From: Brevibacterium sp. CBA3109
GTDB lineage: Bacteria; Actinomycetota; Actinomycetes; Actinomycetales; Brevibacteriaceae
Assembly: GCF_040256645.1 (NCBI RefSeq)
Contig: NZ_CP158281.1
Location: 1,922,001 to 1,986,000, forward strand
Length of the DNA stretch: 64,000 nucleotides
Direction: 5' to 3'
Under the pieces are notes generated by a model. That model was not told the origin of the DNA. It did no database searches and saw nothing but the letters and a program-made list of their open reading frames with translations. Made by a program: the position numbers and the translations under genes. This document shows positions 21,983 through 31,263 of the stretch, piece after piece; position 1 is the first letter of the stretch; every line of letters begins with the position of its first letter.

Positions 21983-24633
21983 TGGAGAGCTGCCTTGACC
22001 GCTGCGATGGCAGAGGGGATCGCAGAGACATCGCTGCCGCCGCCCTGAGCGAGGTCGGGTTTGCCCCCTCCACCACCGCCGAGTTCACCGCAGGCCAGGG
22101 AGACAAGTTTGCCGGCCTGGTGCCCCTCGTCGCGTGACGAGGCAGTCGTGGCGACCACGACGACGGGTTTTCCATTGCTGGTCCCAATGCCCAGGACCAC
22201 GGCGGAGCGTTCGGAGACTCGGCCGCGCAGGTCGGTGACGACTGTACGGATGTCTCCTGGGTTTGAGACCTCGCCGAGTTCGGCGACGACGAACAGGGTT
22301 GATCCCACGGTTTCGGCGTTGTCGAGGAACTTTCCGGCCGAGGCTAAGAGCTGCTGGGAGTTCAGACGGGCGATCTCCTTCTCCGCGTCCTTGAGCTTGC
22401 TCATCAGATCCCCGACGCGTTCGCGCACATCGGTTCCCGGTACCTTGAGCATGTCTGACAACGAGGAGACGATGCTGCGTTCCGCGGCCAGTGAACGGAA
22501 GGCATCCATTCCGACTGCAGCCTCGATGCGGCGTACGCCTGAGCCCACGGAGGCTTCGGAGAGCACGGAGATCGGCCCCACCTCGGACGAGGCACCGACG
22601 TGGGTGCCGCCGCAGAGTTCTCGGGAGAAGGGTCCGCCGATGTCGACGACGCGCACGATGTTCGGGTATTTCTCGCCGAAGAGCGCCATCGCACCGGACT
22701 TCCTGGCGTCCTCGAACGGCAGGAACTCGGTGCCGACCTCATAGTTCGAGCGAACGGCGAGGTTGGCGACGTCTTCGATCTCGGCCCGCATCTGCGGGCT
22801 CGGGGCTTCGGGGAACGAATAGTCGAAGCGCATGTAGCCTGGCTGGTTCATCGAGCCGGCCTGGACAGCGTGAGTGCCGAGGATCTCACGCAGAGCGGCG
22901 TGGACGAGGTGTGTGGCGGTGTGCGCCTGCGAACCCTGGAACCGGTGGTCGTGGTCGACGACGGCCAGGACCTCAGCCCCGACGCGGATCTCACCGTCGA
23001 TGACTTCCACCCTGTGTGCGGGGAGTCCCTTGATGGGATTCTGCACGTCGAGGACACGAGCACTGAATCCATGTCCCTTGATCAGCCCGATATCGGCGCG
23101 CTGTCCGCCCGCCTCGGCGTAGAACGGAGTCAGATCGAGGATGAGGTCGGCGGTCTGACCCGGTGTCAGGACTTCCTGGGCGAGCCCGTCGACGACGATT
23201 CCGCGCACCCGGGAGTCAGCTTCGAGCCTGTCGTAGCCGACGAATTCGGAGGCACCGTCTTCAAGCAGAGCCGAGTAGGCAGAGAGGTCGGCATGTCCGC
23301 CGCCCTTCTTCGCCTTCGCATCGGCCTTCGCACGGGTCCGCTGCTCACTCATGAGGGCACGGAAACCCTCCTCGTCGACGTGGACGCCCTGTTCGGAAGC
23401 CATCTCAAGCGTCAGGTCGATGGGGAATCCATGGGTGTCGTGCAGTGCGAACGCAACGTCTCCGCTGATGGTCTTGTCAGACTCGGGCAGCGAGGCGGCA
23501 GCGTTCTGGAACAGCTGCGTGCCGGACTCCAGGGTCCGCAGGAAGGCCTTCTCCTCGGCATAGGCGATGCGAGAGATGCGATCGAAGTCGGTCTCCAGCT
23601 CCGGATAGGAGAGTTTCATCGATTCCATCGACACCGGCAGCAGTTCAGGCAGGACCTCGCTGGTCACGCCGAGGAGGCGCATCGCACGCACAGCCCGGCG
23701 CAGGAGGCGACGGAGGATGTAGCCGCGGCCTTCGTTGCCGGGACGCACACCGTCGCCGATGATGATGAGCGAGGAGCGCACGTGGTCGGCCACGACGCGC
23801 ATCTGCACGTCGGCCTCGTGATCGGCACCGTAGCGGTGACCCGAGAGCCGGCTGGCGGCTTCGATGACGGGGAAGACTTCGTCGATTTCGTACATGTTCT
23901 CGACACCCTGGAGCAGGAAGGCGACACGTTCGAGGCCCATGCCTGTGTCGATGTTCTTCGCGGGGAGGTCGCCGGCGATGTCGAAGTCGACCTTGGAGCG
24001 GACCTCGCTGAGTTCGAATTCCATGAACACGAGGTTCCAGATCTCGATGTAGCGGTCCTCATCGGCCACGGGCCCGCCTTCGATGCCGTAGTCCGGGCCA
24101 CGGTCGAAGTAGATCTCGGAGCAGTAGCCTCCGGGGCCAGGCTGTCCGGTGTGCCAGAAGTTGTCTTCGTTGTCCCGCGGCTGAATGCGCTCACGTGGAA
24201 TCGAGGTCTCCTGCAGCCACAGGTCGATGGTCTCGATGTCGTCCTCATGGACCGTTGCCCACAGGAGGTTCTTGTCGAAGCCGAGCCCGCCGTCGTCCAC
24301 GGAGTTCGTCAGCAGACCCCAGGCAAAGCGGATGGCTTCGCGCTTGAAGTAGTCGCCGAAGGAGAAGTTGCCATTCATCTGGAAGAAGGTGCCGTGGCGG
24401 GTGGTCTTGCCGACCTCTTCGATGTCGCCGGTGCGCACACACTTCTGCACGCTCGTAGCGCGATTGAACGGGGCAGGCTCCCGACCGGTGAGATACGGGA
24501 TGAACTGCACCATTCCCGCGATGTTGAACAGGATCGATGGATCGGAGCTGATCACCGACGCTGAGGGGACGACTGCGTGCCCATTCGCTTCGAAGTAGTC
24601 CAACCAGCGCTGTTTGATCTCTGCCGTCTTCAT
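21979..24633 (-). CDS. alaS: Alanyl-tRNA synthetase
   Basis: 884 aa, full length. Class II catalytic core at the N-terminus (RWLDYFEANGHAVVPSASVI), editing domain with the zinc-ligand HTATHLVHAAL near residue 569 and RELCGGTHVG near 672, and a C-terminal glycine-rich C-Ala domain (GELGGGGGGKPDLAQGGG). GAAAGG lies 6 bases before the ATG. First gene of the operon; the 117 bp upstream hold no gene. Confidence 0.97.
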   Translation of the reverse strand: MKTAEIKQRWLDYFEANGHAVVPSASVISSDPSILFNIAGMVQFIPYLTGREPAPFNRATSVQKCVRTGDIEEVGKTTRHGTFFQMNGNFSFGDYFKREAIRFAWGLLTNSVDDGGLGFDKNLLWATVHEDDIETIDLWLQETSIPRERIQPRDNEDNFWHTGQPGPGGYCSEIYFDRGPDYGIEGGPVADEDRYIEIWNLVFMEFELSEVRSKVDFDIAGDLPAKNIDTGMGLERVAFLLQGVENMYEIDEVFPVIEAASRLSGHRYGADHEADVQMRVVADHVRSSLIIIGDGVRPGNEGRGYILRRLLRRAVRAMRLLGVTSEVLPELLPVSMESMKLSYPELETDFDRISRIAYAEEKAFLRTLESGTQLFQNAAASLPESDKTISGDVAFALHDTHGFPIDLTLEMASEQGVHVDEEGFRALMSEQRTRAKADAKAKKGGGHADLSAYSALLEDGASEFVGYDRLEADSRVRGIVVDGLAQEVLTPGQTADLILDLTPFYAEAGGQRADIGLIKGHGFSARVLDVQNPIKGLPAHRVEVIDGEIRVGAEVLAVVDHDHRFQGSQAHTATHLVHAALREILGTHAVQAGSMNQPGYMRFDYSFPEAPSPQMRAEIEDVANLAVRSNYEVGTEFLPFEDARKSGAMALFGEKYPNIVRVVDIGGPFSRELCGGTHVGASSEVGPISVLSEASVGSGVRRIEAAVGMDAFRSLAAERSIVSSLSDMLKVPGTDVRERVGDLMSKLKDAEKEIARLNSQQLLASAGKFLDNAETVGSTLFVVAELGEVSNPGDIRTVVTDLRGRVSERSAVVLGIGTSNGKPVVVVATTASSRDEGHQAGKLVSLACGELGGGGGGKPDLAQGGGSDVSAIPSAIAAVKAALQ

Positions 24634-24750
24634 CCAAGGCCTTTCACATGTTGCGTGTGCACTCTTGCACTCATCAGTGATTAGTTTAGTGGCTCATCCA
24701 CATTATGCGAGGTGCCGACGCTGCGCGCCGCCGACCCGCGGGTGAATGCA

Positions 24751-24783
24751 CAACTGCCCGGAACTCGACGTTCCGGGCAGTTG
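24751..24783 (-). terminator. Strong hairpin between rpsD and alaS
   Basis: CAACTGCCCGGAAC and its perfect 14-bp complement enclose a 5-base loop, 25 bp after the rpsD stop. There is no clear T-run, but the stem is long and GC-rich, so it probably ends the rpsD transcript before alaS. Confidence 0.65.
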
Positions 24784-24808
24784 ATGCCGTGCGATCCCGC
24801 TGGGGTGA

Positions 24809-25435
24809 TCAGCGCGAGTAGTGCTCGACGACCAGCTGAACGTCGACGGTCACAGGAACCTCTTCGCGCTTAGGGCGACGAAGCAGGGTGGTCTGCAGAC
24901 CTTCGAGGTTGACGTTGAGGTAACCCGGGACTGCAGGGAGAACATCCTTGTGTCCACCGGCTGCGGCGACCTGGAACGGATCCATCGACGCACTCCTGGT
25001 GTGGACCTGGATGGTCTGTCCTTCCTTCACGCGGAATGAAGGACGATCGACGCGCTGGCCGTCAACGGTGATGTGACGGTGCACGACGAACTGACGCGCC
25101 TGGGCGATGGTCCGGGCAAAGCCCGAACGCAGCACCAGTGCGTCGAGACGCATTTCGAGGAGCTCGACCATGGTCTCACCGGTCAGACCGGAGAGACGGC
25201 TGGACTCCTTGTAGATCTTGAGCATCTGAGCTTCGCGGATGCCGTACTGGGCGCGAAGACGCTGCTTCTCCTTGAGGCGGACCGAGTAGTCGCTGTCATT
25301 GCGACGACGTGCACGGCCGTGCTCGCCTGGAGGATACGGGCGACGCTCGAAGTACTTCTCCGCCTTCGGAGTCAGCGGCATGCCGAGGGCGCGCGAGACG
25401 CGCGTCATCCGGCGGTTACGTGCTGGTGCTGGCAC
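24809..25435 (-). CDS. rpsD: 30S ribosomal protein S4
   Basis: 208 aa. Primary binder of 16S rRNA. Visible are RVSRALGMPLTPKAEKYFER, RRPYPPGEHGRARRRNDSDY, and the S4 RNA-binding domain (RLDALVLRSGFARTIAQARQ, VVHRHITVDGQRVDRPSFRV). I chose GTG 25435 (VPAPARNRR) because AAAGG lies 7 bases upstream; the ATG at 25450 would place that AAAGG inside the coding region. S4 stands alone here, apart from the S13-S11-rpoA cluster, as is usual in actinobacteria. Confidence 0.95.
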   Translation of the reverse strand: MPAPARNRRMTRVSRALGMPLTPKAEKYFERRPYPPGEHGRARRRNDSDYSVRLKEKQRLRAQYGIREAQMLKIYKESSRLSGLTGETMVELLEMRLDALVLRSGFARTIAQARQFVVHRHITVDGQRVDRPSFRVKEGQTIQVHTRSASMDPFQVAAAGGHKDVLPAVPGYLNVNLEGLQTTLLRRPKREEVPVTVDVQLVVEHYSR

Positions 25436-25585
25436 AGTATTACCTTTCATCAATATGGTGTGTCTCGACCGGCCATGGGTTCTCGCCCTAGTCGACACGG
25501 TTGTTTCCCTGGATGGGAAAGAGGGATTGAGCGTCGAGATCCGCTCGCACCGACCGCCTTTAGCGTGCAGGCACAACAGCAACCT

Positions 25586-25615
25586 ATCTTAGCGGAAGCC
25601 GGCGGCCGGGCGCAA
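25586..25615 (-). promoter_or_regulatory. Candidate rpsD promoter
   Basis: -35 TTGCGC (25615-25610) and -10 TAAGAT (25591-25586) with 18-bp spacing. Transcription would start near 25579, giving an unusually long leader of about 145 nt before rpsD, long enough for S4 autoregulation (inference). Confidence 0.4.
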
Positions 25616-25617
25616 CG

Positions 25618-25634
25618 CGAGCCCCGCGGGCTCG
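25618..25634 (-). terminator. Short GC hairpin after the antiporter gene
   Basis: CGAGCCC and GGGCTCG around a CGC loop, about 100 bp past the antiporter stop and just upstream of the rpsD -35 box. No T-run. A possible transcript end for the antiporter gene. Confidence 0.3.
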
Positions 25635-25732
25635 GCGAGCAGATTCGTGCTGGGAAGATCATCGCCCCAGAGCAATTCGGCAGCCGTCTCATGGCAGCAC
25701 GCAGAGGGCCACTCCCAATGCCGGGTCACAGG

Positions 25733-27346
25733 TCAGCCGCCCGTGTGATCAGCATCGCTGCCGGGTCCCCTGCCCGTCGGCGGACGCATTGCCGCGTCGG
25801 CGACAGCGGCACCCGAACCGCCGTAGATGTTGACGACGGAATGAACACCCGCATCGGTGAAATGGCTGGCCTGGTCCTGGCGCTGCACGACTGCGGCGAT
25901 GGTGCCGTCGAACCCCGCGATCCGCAGCTGTTCGAGGGCGAAGGTGTTCGAATCGTGGATCGCCATGGCCAGGATGACTGTACGCGCGGTGCCGCCGACC
26001 ACCAGGCGGTGCCAGAATTCGTGATCTGTGGCGTCGCCCTCGAGGACGTTGAACTTCTCCCTCTTCAGTTCCCCCACCAAGAGATGGTCGTTGTCGATGC
26101 CGATGACGCTCAGGCCTCCTCGGTTGACCAGACGCTCGTAGGCTCCGCGACCGATGCGTCCCATGCCCAGCACCACCACCTCGGCGTCACCAGTGTCGAT
26201 CGGACGGTCTGTGGGCCGCAGTCGGGCTTCGTTCTCCTCCGGCAGGATCTCGTCGAGGCGGGCCACGACCTGAAGGCTGTAGGCATTGGCCAACGAGGAG
26301 ATGATCATGCTGATGGCGACGGCCAGAGCGGTGACAGTCAACCAGTTGTGCGCGAATACACCGTTGCCCACGCCGACTGCGACGACGATGAGCGCGAATT
26401 CGGAGAAGTTGCTCAAAGCCAGGCTGGTGCGGATGCTCGTGCGGTTGCGCAGACCGAAGAGGCGGCCCAACAGGTAGAAGCTGAGGAAATTGAAGGGGAT
26501 GAGGACCACACACAGGATCAGAGCCAGAGCCAGGTCGGTCCAGGTCGGCACCGCCTGGAGGCCGATGACGACGAAGAATGCGACGAGGAAGAGCTCCTTG
26601 ACGCTGAACAGAGATTTGGACAGTTCATTGGACCTGGGATGGGTGGCGAAGAGCAGGCCCATCGCCAGGGCGCCGAGGTCTCCGTGGATGCCCACGGATT
26701 CGAAAGCGACGTATCCGGGCCCCAGCGCTGTGACCACGCCGAAGAGCACGAGCAGTTCGCCACGTCCGACCCGATCGAGGATGCGCCGCAGCACCCATGC
26801 CGCGGGAATCAGAAGGACCAGCGCGAACGCCCAGAGACTCGGCGGCTCCTCCCCCGCGACGGTGATGAACGCGACCGCGGCGAGGTCTTGGAAGACGAGG
26901 ATGGCGATGGCGATCTGACCATAGTACGAACCGTCGTCGGAGCGCTCTTCGAGCACCTTGACCACAAGCACTGTGGAGGAGAATGAGAGCGCGAAGCCGA
27001 GCAGTCCCATGGTTCCCAACCCACCGTCGAGAGTGACGATTCCGATGACCGCCGAGAGCCCGATCGTGCCTGCACCGACGAGGACACTCGTGAGCATGTG
27101 GAGGGCAGCAGTGCCATAGGCCTCGGGTTGGAGCAAAGATCGCAGGTCGAATTTCAGCCCAATGGTGAAGAGGAGAAGAACCACGCCCAGATCGGAGACC
27201 TGCTCGAGGCCCTCAAAGGCAGGGGCGCCGAGGACGTGGAGCAGGAATCCGGCGCCGAGGAAGCCGACGAGCGGAGGAATGCGCAGCTCATAGGCGAGCA
27301 TGCCCAGTACGAGTGCGACCGCGATGGTGACGATGATGTCCTGCAC
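25733..27346 (-). CDS. CPA2-family cation:proton antiporter with C-terminal TrkA-N domain (KefB/RosB-like)
   Basis: About 537 aa. Roughly twelve membrane helices occupy the first 380 residues, including GLKFDLRSLL and FSSTVLVVKVLEERSDDG, typical of CPA2 exchangers. A cytosolic Rossmann domain follows (VVVLGMGRIGRGAYERLV), which would sense NAD(H) or a related ligand. It likely exports K+ or Na+ in exchange for protons. I chose GTG 27346 because AGGAGG lies 7 bases upstream; the open frame extends 24 codons further without a better site. It stands alone between rarA and rpsD. Confidence 0.85.
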   Translation of the reverse strand: MQDIIVTIAVALVLGMLAYELRIPPLVGFLGAGFLLHVLGAPAFEGLEQVSDLGVVLLLFTIGLKFDLRSLLQPEAYGTAALHMLTSVLVGAGTIGLSAVIGIVTLDGGLGTMGLLGFALSFSSTVLVVKVLEERSDDGSYYGQIAIAILVFQDLAAVAFITVAGEEPPSLWAFALVLLIPAAWVLRRILDRVGRGELLVLFGVVTALGPGYVAFESVGIHGDLGALAMGLLFATHPRSNELSKSLFSVKELFLVAFFVVIGLQAVPTWTDLALALILCVVLIPFNFLSFYLLGRLFGLRNRTSIRTSLALSNFSEFALIVVAVGVGNGVFAHNWLTVTALAVAISMIISSLANAYSLQVVARLDEILPEENEARLRPTDRPIDTGDAEVVVLGMGRIGRGAYERLVNRGGLSVIGIDNDHLLVGELKREKFNVLEGDATDHEFWHRLVVGGTARTVILAMAIHDSNTFALEQLRIAGFDGTIAAVVQRQDQASHFTDAGVHSVVNIYGGSGAAVADAAMRPPTGRGPGSDADHTGG

Positions 27347-27484
27347 GTCGGACCTCCTCAGCGTTTCCGGCGCTGCCTTCCTGACCCTGGCTGCGGCGCT
27401 CATTCTTCCTGTGCACAAAGCTACCGTGTTCCAGAGTTCAAAGGGTGCGCTTCGGCCGCAGAATTCAGCGAGCGGCGGTCGAGA

Positions 27485-28963
27485 TCAGGGTCGCAGAAGT
27501 TTCTGCAGCATCTCGAGTCGCTCCCCCAAGGAACGCTCCATGCCGTTGCCTGTCGGTACGTAGTAGCGCTTCCCTCGCAGCGTCTCGGGCAGGTATTCCT
27601 GGGCGGCGACCCCGTGAGAATAGTCGTGCGAGTATTTATAGCTCTCGCCGTGACCGAGCTCTTTGGCACCGGGATAGTGAGCGTCGCGCAGGTGCGTGGG
27701 CACCTGTCCGGAGAACCCGTTCTTGACGTCGGCGATCGCGGCGTCGAGAGCCCGGTAGCTCGCGTTCGACTTCGGTGCCATGGCCAGATAGGTGACCGCC
27801 TCGGCGAGGGGAATGCGACCTTCCGGCATGCCGATGTTCTGCACCGCCGTTGATGCCGCCACCGCGATCGGCAGAGCCTGCGGATCGGCCATTCCGATGT
27901 CCTCGGCAGCCGATATGACAACGCGCCGGGCGATGAAGCGGGGATCCTCGCCGGCGACGATCATCCTGGCCAAGTAGTGCAGCGCGGCGTCGACGTCCGA
28001 GCCGCGAATCGACTTGATGAATGCGGAGACGACGTCGTAGTGCTGGTCGCCGTTCTTGTCGTAGCGCAGCACTGTTTCTGAACTGGCCTCGGCACAGGCG
28101 GCCTCGGTGATGAGGATCGCGCGAGTCTCGGAGTCCTCGGCTTCGACCTCGTCCTCAGCATCGGCATCGGCATCAGCATCAGACGGGTCGACAGCACCTG
28201 CCTCGACGAAATCTGCCTGCGCGGCAGCGATGCCGGCGGCAGCTTCGAGGATCGTCAGGGAGCGTCTGGCGTCGGCACCGGCGATGCGGACGATGAAGTC
28301 CTTCGCAGCCGGCTCAAGTTCGAATTCCCCTGCCAAGCCTCGTTCGCTGGTGACCGCCCGGTCGAGGAGATCGGCGATGGCGGCGTCGTCGAGTGGACGC
28401 AGCGTGAGCAGCAGCGAGCGGGACAGGAGTGGGGAGATGACGGAGAACGACGGGTTCTCGGTCGTCGCGGCGACGAGCACGACGAGGCGGTTCTCCACCG
28501 CCGGCAGCAGAGCGTCCTGCTGCGCCTTCGAGAACCGGTGGATCTCGTCGAGGAACAGCACGGTTGTGCGCTGATACATGTCACGCTCGCGCCTGGCGTT
28601 CTCGATCACCTGCCGCACGTCCTTGACGCCGGCGGTGATGGCGGACATCTCCACGAAGGTGCGGCCCGGTGCGTGGGAGATGACGTGAGCGAGGGTTGTC
28701 TTGCCGACTCCGGGTGGGCCCCACAGGATCACCGAGGAGGCTCCTGCCCGGTCTCCCCCGCTGGCTTCGACGAGTTGGACGAGGGGTGAGCCGGGGAATG
28801 TCAGGTGGTCTTGGCCGACCACCTCGGCGATGGTGCGCGGACGCATCCGCACCGCCAGCGGGTCGAGAGCTCGACCCGAGCTGGCAGAAGAACCCCCGAC
28901 GCCCGGACCAGGAGATCCCTGGTCCGGGCCATCGGAGGAGAAGAGGTCAGGACCGTTGGTCAT
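27485..28963 (-). CDS. rarA: Replication-associated recombination protein RarA (MgsA)
   Basis: 492 aa AAA+ ATPase related to clamp-loader subunits. Walker [12 protein letters not shown], Walker [18 protein letters not shown], sensor 1 [12 protein letters not shown], and the C-terminal tetramerisation region ([19 protein letters not shown]). It acts at stalled forks. Two features differ from a minimal RarA: a Gly/Ser/Pro-rich N-terminal 35 residues and an acidic low-complexity insertion ([20 protein letters not shown]) between the AAA+ and C-terminal parts. Its ATG overlaps the aspS stop by one base. Confidence 0.93.
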   Translation of the reverse strand: MTNGPDLFSSDGPDQGSPGPGVGGSSASSGRALDPLAVRMRPRTIAEVVGQDHLTFPGSPLVQLVEASGGDRAGASSVILWGPPGVGKTTLAHVISHAPGRTFVEMSAITAGVKDVRQVIENARRERDMYQRTTVLFLDEIHRFSKAQQDALLPAVENRLVVLVAATTENPSFSVISPLLSRSLLLTLRPLDDAAIADLLDRAVTSERGLAGEFELEPAAKDFIVRIAGADARRSLTILEAAAGIAAAQADFVEAGAVDPSDADADADAEDEVEAEDSETRAILITEAACAEASSETVLRYDKNGDQHYDVVSAFIKSIRGSDVDAALHYLARMIVAGEDPRFIARRVVISAAEDIGMADPQALPIAVAASTAVQNIGMPEGRIPLAEAVTYLAMAPKSNASYRALDAAIADVKNGFSGQVPTHLRDAHYPGAKELGHGESYKYSHDYSHGVAAQEYLPETLRGKRYYVPTGNGMERSLGERLEMLQKLLRP

Positions 28964-30747
28964 CAGGCCTCGGCGTTTTCGTCTTCCGGTTCGAAGTCCA
29001 CGCCGGCCTCGGCACGCTGTGCGTCGGTGATCGCTGCGGGCGCCTGGGTGAGTGGATCATATCCGGCACCGGTCTTCGGGAAGGCGATGACTTCGCGGAT
29101 CGAGTCGACCCCGGCCAGCAGGGACACGATACGGTCCCAGCCGAAGGCGATGCCTCCGTGTGGGGGTGCGCCGAATTTGAAGGCCTCGAGGAGGAAACCG
29201 AACTTCTCCTGTGCGTCCTCCTCGGAGATGCCCATAATCTTGAACACGCGTTCCTGGACGTCCTTGCGGTGGATGCGGATCGAACCGCCACCGATCTCGT
29301 TGCCGTTGCAGACGATGTCATAGGCGTAGGCCAAGGCAGCGCCGGGATCGGATTCCAGAGTGTCGAGGAATTCGGGTTTCGGCGCGGTGAAGGCGTGGTG
29401 GACTGCGGTCCACGATCCCTCGCCGACGGCGACGTCGCCTGCTGCCTGTGCCGCGGCTGCGGATTCGAAGAGCGGTGCGTCGACGACCCACACGAAGGCC
29501 CAGTCACCTTCCTTGATGAGTCCGGTGCGTTCGGCGATCTCATTGCGTGCCGCCCCGAGGAGTGAACGCGAGCTCGCAGGGTCACCGGCTGCGAAGAAGA
29601 TCGCGTCACCAGGGTTGGCTCCGGCGGCTTCGACGAGGCCGGCCTTCTCCTCATCGGAGATGTTCTTGGCCACAGGACCGGTCAGGGTTCCGTCTTCGGC
29701 CACGAGAACGTAGGCCAGGCCCTTCGCACCGCGCTGCTTTGCCCAGTCCTGCCAGCCGTCGAGCTGACGGCGGGGCAGGGTGCCTCCGCCGGGGTAGACG
29801 ACGGAGCCGACGTAGTCGGACTGGAAGACCCGGAACGGGGTGTTCGCGAAGAATTCGGTGAGGTTGTGCAGCTCGAGCTCGAAACGCAGATCGGGCTTGT
29901 CGCTGCCGTACTTCTCCATCGCCTCGGCGTAGGTGATGTGCGGGATCGGGGTTGTGATCTCGTGACCGATGAGCTTCCACAGAGCAACGAGGATCTTCTC
30001 CGCCAGGGCGATGATGTCCTCCTGCTCGACGAAGGAGGCTTCGATGTCGAGCTGGGTGAATTCGGGCTGCCTATCGGCACGGAAGTCCTCGTCACGGTAG
30101 CAGCGAGCCAGCTGGTAGTAGCGTTCCATGCCCGCCACCTGCAGGAGCTGCTTGAACAGCTGCGGTGACTGCGGCAGGGCGTACCAGGAGCCGGGCTGCA
30201 GGCGTGCGGGAACCAGGAAGTCGCGCGCGCCCTCAGGAGTGGACCGGGTCAGGGTCGGGGTCTCGATCTCCAGGAACTCCTGCTCGTCGAGGACCGTACG
30301 GGCGGCCTTGTTCGCGGCCGAGCGCAGACGCATCGTGGCGGCGGGGCCGGACCGGCGAAGGTCGAGGTAGCGGTAGCGCAGGCGAGTCTCTTCGCCGACG
30401 GTGCCGGCGTCTTCGGCGTGGTCGGAGACCTGGAAAGGCAGCGCCTCGGCGAGGCTGAGGATCTCGACGTTCGTGTCGATGACCTCGACGTCACCGGTGG
30501 GCAGGTTGGCGTTGGTGTTGCCCTCGGGGCGCAGGGACACGGTACCGGTGACCTTGACGACGGATTCGTTGCGCAGTGCGTGCGCATCGTCCTCACGGAC
30601 GACGACCTGGACGATCCCCGATGCGTCACGCAGATCGATGAAGGCGACACCTCCGTGATCGCGACGGCGGTCGACCCACCCGGAGAGGGTGACGGTCTGT
30701 CCTGCGTGTGAGGCTCGCAGGCTTCCGGTTTCATGGCTTCGCAGCAC
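28963..30747 (-). CDS. aspS: Aspartyl-tRNA synthetase
   Basis: 594 aa, bacterial type. N-terminal anticodon-binding OB fold ([20 protein letters not shown]), class II core ([20 protein letters not shown]), the bacterial GAD insertion domain, and motif 3 ([16 protein letters not shown]). GTG start with AAAGGAG about 6 bases upstream. Whether it also charges tRNA-Asn cannot be decided from this window. The divergent neighbour is an ArsR-type regulator. Confidence 0.96.
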   Translation of the reverse strand: MLRSHETGSLRASHAGQTVTLSGWVDRRRDHGGVAFIDLRDASGIVQVVVREDDAHALRNESVVKVTGTVSLRPEGNTNANLPTGDVEVIDTNVEILSLAEALPFQVSDHAEDAGTVGEETRLRYRYLDLRRSGPAATMRLRSAANKAARTVLDEQEFLEIETPTLTRSTPEGARDFLVPARLQPGSWYALPQSPQLFKQLLQVAGMERYYQLARCYRDEDFRADRQPEFTQLDIEASFVEQEDIIALAEKILVALWKLIGHEITTPIPHITYAEAMEKYGSDKPDLRFELELHNLTEFFANTPFRVFQSDYVGSVVYPGGGTLPRRQLDGWQDWAKQRGAKGLAYVLVAEDGTLTGPVAKNISDEEKAGLVEAAGANPGDAIFFAAGDPASSRSLLGAARNEIAERTGLIKEGDWAFVWVVDAPLFESAAAAQAAGDVAVGEGSWTAVHHAFTAPKPEFLDTLESDPGAALAYAYDIVCNGNEIGGGSIRIHRKDVQERVFKIMGISEEDAQEKFGFLLEAFKFGAPPHGGIAFGWDRIVSLLAGVDSIREVIAFPKTGAGYDPLTQAPAAITDAQRAEAGVDFEPEDENAEA

Positions 30748-30866
30748 CTAGGGCTCCTTTACGATGTTTATGTGGCAGCGCGTGAACAATGATAGTGCCT
30801 CGCCACTCGATTACCGGCATGGCCCACTGCAGGTCATCTGCCGCGGGGCAAGAGGAAGAGGATGAC

Positions 30867-31241
30867 ATGAGCACTGGTGGTACAGGCACGGAGGATCTCG
30901 ACTCCGACGTGGAAACTAACCCCACCTCGGCGCAGGTCGAGGTGGCGGCGGAGACGTTTCGCATGCTCGCGTCCGGGACGCGTCTGCGTCTGGTCTGGAC
31001 GCTGGTCAACCAGGAACTCGATGTCTCTTCCCTCGCCGAGGCGATCGGTGCGGCCGTACCCACCGTGAGTCAGCATCTGGCGAAGATGAGATTGGCGGGC
31101 CTGATCTCGTCTCGCCGGGACGGGCGTCGAATCTTCTACACCGTCGACGACCCGCACGTGGTCTCAATGGTGCGTGAGATCTTCGATCACATCGCCCCGG
31201 ACGGATCGTTGGCACCCGACCCGCCCCCGAGCGACTCCTGA
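30867..31241 (+). CDS. ArsR-family winged-helix transcriptional regulator
   Basis: 124 aa from ATG 30867, preceded by GAGGAAGAGGA. The DNA-binding segment is clear: ASGTRLRLVWTLVNQELDVS, AEAIGAAVPTVSQHLAKMRL, then the wing SSRRDGRRIFYTVDDPHV. It has no cysteines at all, so the classical ELCVC metal site is missing; it must sense something else or be constitutive. It is divergent from aspS and converges on hisS, with no obvious partner gene, so its target is unknown. The roughly 120-bp divergent gap holds both promoters, but I could not assign them. Confidence 0.85.
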   Translation: MSTGGTGTEDLDSDVETNPTSAQVEVAAETFRMLASGTRLRLVWTLVNQELDVSSLAEAIGAAVPTVSQHLAKMRLAGLISSRRDGRRIFYTVDDPHVVSMVREIFDHIAPDGSLAPDPPPSDS

Positions 31242-31263
31242 ATCAGGGCAGACTCCGCCTACG

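Noticed and set aside
22600-24564. Long plus-strand open frame (654 codons) opposite alaS
   Set aside because: It lies wholly antisense to a clear alaS, has no recognisable domain or ribosome-binding site, and such mirror frames are expected in high-GC DNA.
25073-26986. Plus-strand open frame (637 codons) opposite rpsD and the antiporter gene
   Set aside because: It crosses two well-supported genes and an intergenic region with no family resemblance.
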